Of a stretch of DNA of 64,000 bases, positions 59,019 to 64,000 are shown piece by piece (the first letter of the stretch is position 1; every line of letters begins with the position of its first letter). Location of the stretch: the NCBI GenBank assembly GCA_002914805.1, contig JXTB01000209.1:528109-592108 (forward strand), given 5' to 3'. Under the pieces are notes generated by a model. That model did no database searches. It worked only from the letters and a program-made list of their open reading frames with translations, and was not told the origin of the DNA. Both the position numbers and the translations under genes were made by a program. The DNA comes from Parasponia andersonii. Taxonomy: Eukaryota; Streptophyta; Magnoliopsida; Rosales; Cannabaceae.

Positions 59019-62017
59019 CTAATTACCTCTGGCCAGGGGAGCGCAGCCAGTCCCGGTGCTTAGACTAGCCCCGGTGGAGAGTGGCGTACCAAGGTCAGAT
59101 TCATCACTGGATACAATGATTGCACCAAACCCCTTACCAGTTGAGACCCTAAGACTAGGTTGACCGCCAGGGGCTTCCGAAGTTCGATCTGGCAGACCAG
59201 AAACAAGGATAAGTTCTTTGGCAACAGAGGCGGATGTAGAGGGCCCGTCCTTTTCCGTAGCAAGCATCTTCAGCACGTCAGCAGGGTATGTAATGCTGAT
59301 CCCATCCCCAAGCTGCTGCATGTAGTGCTTGACGGAATAGTGGTCTCTCTCGACGCCTTTCTGTTTGTCAAACTAGTCTGGCGTTACCACCTCAGCGTAG
59401 CCTTCAAATTCTCTATTCTCCCAGCCAGACCTGTAACTTTCCGCAGAAAGGACATCCACCTACGTCTGGTACCTCGTTTTCAGTTTCTCCGCGTCCGCCA
59501 GCCTATCCCTCAGCACCGCCAGCCTTAGCTCTGCTTGCCGCTGTAATAATTCGACCAAAAAAGTGTTAATGTCGGCAAGGTCGTCGCCGTGTTTGCGAGA
59601 CATCTCTACATGAGCACCCATCAGATTTTTGTGATCCAAGTAGAGATATCGATTTATCTCATTGGACCGGTCAAGTCTGCGTTACAGGGAGTGGGCCTCT
59701 AGCTTGGCTTTCGCCTCAGTTTTCCTTGCTTCTTTGGCGTCATCGACAGCCCTATCACGAGTGACGAAAGCTAGTCCCATCTCTGCCCCCACGCTCTGTA
59801 GTTCTTACTCCTTGACCCTTAGCTCGTTTTGAGCCAGTCTGGTGGCCTCAGATTGAGCAAGTTTGTCGACCTCCAACTCGACCAGTCTCACAGCTAGCTC
59901 ATCACGCCTAGTCCTCTCGACACTCAGAGCATGAGACACCGCATTGCTGACCCTCGCCTTATCGAGGCTCCGATCTAAATCGAAGTCAGTCCTCAACTCA
60001 ACAAAGGCGGCCTCGCTACGCTCGGCCAGTGCAGAGCGGGAGCTCAACTCCTCGGTCAAATCCCTGACGCGAGAGGAATAGAAAGACCAGATGGTGGCCA
60101 GCTGCAAGTTAAACGAAAAAAAGGGGATCAGCGTCTAGCTAGAATGCTGAGAAACGTAAATGCAACCGAATGGACCAAACCTGTGTGAAGGTACGGCTGG
60201 CGACAAGCTCGACGTTATCGAAAGAGAGCACCTCCAGCTCTGGCTCTGTGGCTGGACCCTCTCTTTGGGAATTCCTCGTGCCTGAGGAACACGGCTCTGC
60301 CCCGCCAGCTGTGAGGGCACCCTCTCCCCTAGCTGGGCATGCCCCTGAAGCAACGGCGGTAGAGACGGAGGAAAGCTGGGTGCCGCCGAGAGCGCCGTCG
60401 TCCACGATGGGAGGTGGTGCATCTCCTCTTGGCGGGCCGCTGTGCACAGACCTTCTTCTCCTCAGAAGGGTCAGCGTGGCCCCGTCATCATCACTCTTAG
60501 ACGAGGGGGCAACCCTGTGCCTCTTCTCCGCCCGGCCCTCTTCTTTTTTGGATTAGCCAACCTCGTGATGCCGCTTTATTGGGACCGGGGGAGGGGAAGA
60601 CAGCCGAGACTTCAACCTCGGAGCCCCCCCACTGAGCTGGCGATCTCCCCACCGAGGCAAGTAGCACCCGATTTCGAACCGGAGTCAGGGATGGACGAGG
60701 TTAGTGCAGCAGACCCCCCAGGCAGACTCAGGGGCATCCCCTCGCCGTATACAGCCCTTGTGGCAGACGTTCCCCCGGATGGAGGTCCACCTGCGTCGGA
60801 GCCGGGGACCGTGGGCACTTTATCTCCTAAAGGCACCACGAGATGCCAGCCAGCGGGTTCCTTGGGGCGAGCCTTATGTCCCGCGGCTCCCCACTTGACA
60901 AAAGAGGGGTCAAGCAACATATTTAGATCACGGCCATAATCCGATCCACGAAGCTCAAGGATGCGAAAATGAACCCACCCCTAGCCCTCTTGAGGGCGGC
61001 AGCTTCCTCCCTACGGAGCCTGAAGCACTCCTCGTCCACGAACCTCACGGCTTCCTCGAGCTCATGGCTAGTCGGCGCCACCAGGTCGTTGGAGCCTGCC
61101 AATTGGCTTGAAGCCGTAACCTGACGACCCACCATGGCGATTCAATCGTGCTCGTCCGGGCAGAATCGGTTCAGGGCAGAGGCATCAAGTCAGCTCTGCA
61201 GGTGCTTTGTGATGACCCAGGTGTCCAGAGGGAAGGGAAGGTATGAAACTATCCTGGGCATCATATTCATTACCAGGGGGTTGAGGGCAACCTGGATGTG
61301 CCGGCAGTCCCCAGGAGATCCGAAGATGACCATCCCTTCAAGGCCTTTGAGTCGCCCCGCCGAAAAATGCGACTCAAACCTGTTCTATTCTGCCGAGGAT
61401 GCACAAGACAAAATAACGTGAGCAATAACAGACGAGGAGAACGTAAATCCGAAAATCACGACCTAGCACTTACTCTGCAGGAAAACTGAGGGAATTTGGA
61501 AGTGCTCGCCATTCACCCAAGGGGAGCACCACGCCCCTCCAACGGTGTATAGCCTAGCGTGGGAGTCCCATTGCTTGTCTGATCTCAGCAAGCCCTAGAA
61601 GATGTGACGTCCTAGGAGCAGTTGGAGGTAAAAGGTGGGGTAGGAACTGTTTTTGGGGATAAGGGTGAGTTTGTAAGCATAAAAGACCACCTCTAGGTCG
61701 ATATGCAGGTTATAGAGAACTGACAGGGTTGAAAGCCCCATCAGAATTATGACCCTGTTTGCGTTTAACTGCATCAGATGGATCCCCGTCAAAGCGAAGA
61801 ATTGGTGGATCAGAGGAGGAAGAGGGAATCGCAGCCATTCCAGATATTTTCTGCCCAAAATAATAGAGCCTTCGGGGGCAGAGGAACGAAGATACCAATC
61901 CGCGGGGCCCTCGACCCTTTGCAGCGTCACTCCGCCGGGGAGGCAGAGCTGTCTCCTCAGTGAATCCAATTTTGAATCCACGATGGGGCGTAATTCCTGA
62001 TCTTGACCTGAAGCCAT
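59019..62017 (-). pseudogene. Antisense extra ORF of element B, intron-containing, decayed
   Basis: The start MASGQDQELRP is near 62017, on the strand opposite to gag-pol. The first exon is open through the position where element A has a TAG (B: MQLNANRV). Its end carries a canonical GTAAGT donor (61468-61473 on the minus strand). Later pieces are W-V-I-T-K near 61210, the region before the second donor (61135-60923), the Gly/Pro/Ser-rich middle (60920-60139), the coiled coil (60107-59805, ALSVERTRRDELAVRL ... KLAQSEATRLAQ) and the C-terminal block MQQLGDGISITYPADVL (59321-59019). Frames change and some stops occur, so this copy is also dead. Keeping the same exon order and splice points as element A supports a once-functional spliced gene. 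The product is unknown; its N-terminal part resembles plant transposon-protein-like frames. Confidence 0.7.
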
Positions 62018-62334
62018 TGTTCTGGATACCATCAAAAGAGCAAAAGTCTCTAGAAAGAGGGAAGTCGGAAACCCTAGGATTTTACGAGGCTAGAATAATT
62101 GAAGATTTTAGTAAAGTAGCAAATGAGTGTAAATGTGGCTTTTATAGAGGGGGAGCCGAAGAGTTTTTCTAGAAAAGGGGAGAGCAAAGGAGACCGAACA
62201 ATAGGAATTTCAAAATTTTAAAAAAATTTTGTGACATAGGATAGCGTGCCTCCGCGTCAGCAAGGGGGAGCCACGTGCATTCCCCAAATTGAAGAACGGA
62301 TAAAGATTTCCCCATTGACGGATACGAATCCATT

Positions 62335-62355
62335 AAGTAGGGAAATACGGGCAGT
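62335..62355 (+). promoter_or_regulatory. Polypurine tract of element B
   Basis: AAGTAGGGAAATACGGGCAG directly precedes the 3' LTR and matches the tract in element A. Confidence 0.65.
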
Positions 62356-63182
62356 TGTGAGACCCGTTCCCAAATCATACACCACGTGGACGATTAAGCG
62401 GCAGAACAGGTCACAAACGGGGCCCACCATTCGACAGGTGTCAAGAGTGACTAGCTAAAGGCCACGGGAGTCACACATGATACCACATCGGCCATTGGAC
62501 TGTCCGAGGTTAGGACTGAGCCCATCACAGACCCTAGATAGATTCGGCCCAGTCCGATCCTTACCTCAACAGATGGGGGGTCAGAAGCCCCAAGGGTTTT
62601 CCACCAGAATACAACGGAAAGCAACTAATAACTCTAGACTCAGACAGAGCATTTAATGCGATCTTGAGTAGGTGTGCGCAAGGGGCAAGCCGTCCTAACA
62701 GAACGACGATTTGTCCAAATCTCACCCCTGACAGACTCAAGCCATAGGAGGCGGCGGAAACTAGGCTACAGTGATACAAAGGAGATTAATACAATCTCGG
62801 CCCGTGACCTCTGGAAAAAATCTTGAGGAAAAAGGTACTCAGTCCTGAGATTGAAAACCGGGTAGTTCACAATCTCAGGACTATCTATTTATGAGCCATG
62901 CGTTCCCGAGATGGGGTATGTACGCATACAAAAAGAAATATTTAAAAGTTTACGAGCAAGAAACAAAGATATACTCATATAGAACTAAATCCTTGCTACT
63001 CTGAATCAAAGAAAGACCACTGACTTAAGCATCGGAGAGTCTTTGCAAGTGGCCACCCCCGCCTCTCCGACCCTGCCTGAAGTTTAGAGCTCTTTAGAAT
63101 AGCAAGAACACGTGGACAGTTGGAGGATACAACATCAGCAGTTCAGAGACAAGTGGACGGCTGGTGAAAAACCGATCCAACA
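62356..63182 (+). repeat. 3' LTR of element B
   Basis: It runs from TGTGAGACCCG to CCGATCCAACA and is followed at once by the GTATG target-site duplication. Confidence 0.93.
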
Positions 63183-63187
63183 GTATG

Positions 63188-64000
63188 TACGTAGTTTGGT
63201 TGTAATATTTGTGTAAATATATTGATATCCAGTTGTGTGTTTTGATTTTATGCAGTATAGTTTCTTGAACGGATTATGTTGTAGCGTGGATAATTGCTTT
63301 TAGTTTACTTGATAGCACGAAGTGTTGGTGCATGGGAAACTTCCTTTACCTACTCGATCAATAATGGATTACCATTTTAGTCGTATACTGGAATTAATTA
63401 TTTGAATCATGATAACTTATATTCTTAACTACTAAATTTCAAGTTATAATTTTTTTCAAGTATACCCCATTGAAGTTAATTAATATTTTTTTTTTCTTTT
63501 CATTTGATTTTAAGTTTTAGAATTTGAAAAAAGAGCATTGTTTTAAATTGTAATCGTAGTTAATTACTTTGTGAAATTGCTGAAGTAATAATTTTTCATG
63601 TTAGTCATTTACTGTCCATGTATGTCCGTGTGTGTGAACTTAATATATTAATTATTTTTGTCTATCATCAATTGCTTAATTGAATGGGAACTCCAAATTA
63701 TTTTCCCTTAAGTCTACAAAATCCAAGTGCAATTTCAATAAATATGTTATATATAAATAAATATGAAGGAAATCAAAGAAGAATTTCACACACATACTAA
63801 AATGGTTACAATAACGAATCTGATATAAAAAAGCAAATTTCATATGAGCCAATACAATAAATAAATATTCAGTCAAACTGTTTGCCAACGTCTGGAGAAA
63901 ATGGAGAATCCACGAGAAATACAAGAGCTTCAAAGACATTGTACATTTTGCCTTTTCTTTTAGCGTCAAATCATCCTGCCACTTGATTTAGCTTCTCTGA
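63188..64000. other. AT-rich DNA right of element B
   Basis: No gene is supported. A 97-codon minus-strand frame (63676-63969) is rich in Leu, Phe and Tyr and shows no motif I know; it could be UTR or intron of a gene beyond the window. Confidence 0.4.

Larger units (their letters stand above)
50176..63182 (+). mobile_element. Tat-lineage Ty3/gypsy retrotransposon B (degenerate, 13.0 kb)
   Basis: LTRs of 827 bases lie at 50176-51002 and 62356-63182. The five bases GTATG occur directly before the left LTR (50171-50175) and directly after the right LTR (63183-63187), a perfect target-site duplication. Inside are a primer-binding site, gag, pol with two RNase H domains, a repeat-rich spacer, an antisense extra frame and a polypurine tract. 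Stops and frameshifts are numerous. It belongs to the same family as element A and lies in the opposite orientation. Confidence 0.95.

Noticed and set aside
63676..63969. 97-codon minus-strand frame at the right end
   Set aside because: The composition is typical of AT-rich noncoding DNA and there is no motif or splice support.

Overview
The window is nuclear DNA of a flowering plant, most likely a eudicot. The reasons are intron-rich genes with GT-AG splice sites, AT-rich intergenic DNA with TA and ATT microsatellites, plant-specific families (Agenet/Tudor-like, CslG-type glycosyltransferase, BLUS1-type STE20 kinase, group IX ERF), and large Ty3/gypsy retrotransposons of the Tat lineage with a second, archaeal-type RNase H. 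I cannot name the species.

Layout. Positions 1-16.2 kb are gene-rich, all on the + strand: the 3' end of an Agenet-domain gene (1469-4739), a single-exon FHA-domain gene (6393-7541), an eight-exon cellulose-synthase-like G gene (9684-12852) and an intact single-exon BLUS1-like kinase (14486-16189). From 17.9 to 32.0 kb lies a decayed 14-kb Tat element (A) on the - strand. From 33.4 to 40.2 kb there is a tandem cluster of divergent BLUS1-like copies: one expressible-looking copy with altered catalytic motifs, a 3'-end relic, and a pseudogene that has lost its catalytic loop and activation segment and carries a solo LTR. A LINE sits in the 3' UTR of that pseudogene. AT-rich DNA follows to 48.3 kb, then a minus-strand ERF transcription factor (48333-49007). 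A second Tat element (B) of the same family lies on the + strand at 50176-63182, with perfect GTATG target-site duplications.

Both Tat elements carry, between pol and the 3' LTR, a long antisense reading frame broken by apparent spliceosomal introns. In both, the premature stops that can be checked against the sister copy are mostly TAG codons at former CAG (or TGG) codons, which suggests decay by cytosine methylation and deamination. Their spacers hold ~100-bp tandem repeats and GGTCTGCC hairpin repeats that amplified differently in A and B.

The assembly has problems that affect reading. Three gaps (N at 23248, N run at 34676-34744, N at 53886) are each flanked by the same sequence twice. 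These look like unmerged contig ends rather than biological duplications. Collapsing the duplicate at 34.7 kb restores one continuous kinase reading frame.

How the genes relate: the kinase cluster at 33-40 kb is probably derived from the complete BLUS1-like gene at 14.5 kb (the guard-cell blue-light pathway in Arabidopsis), later separated from it by element A. The other genes show no obvious shared pathway.
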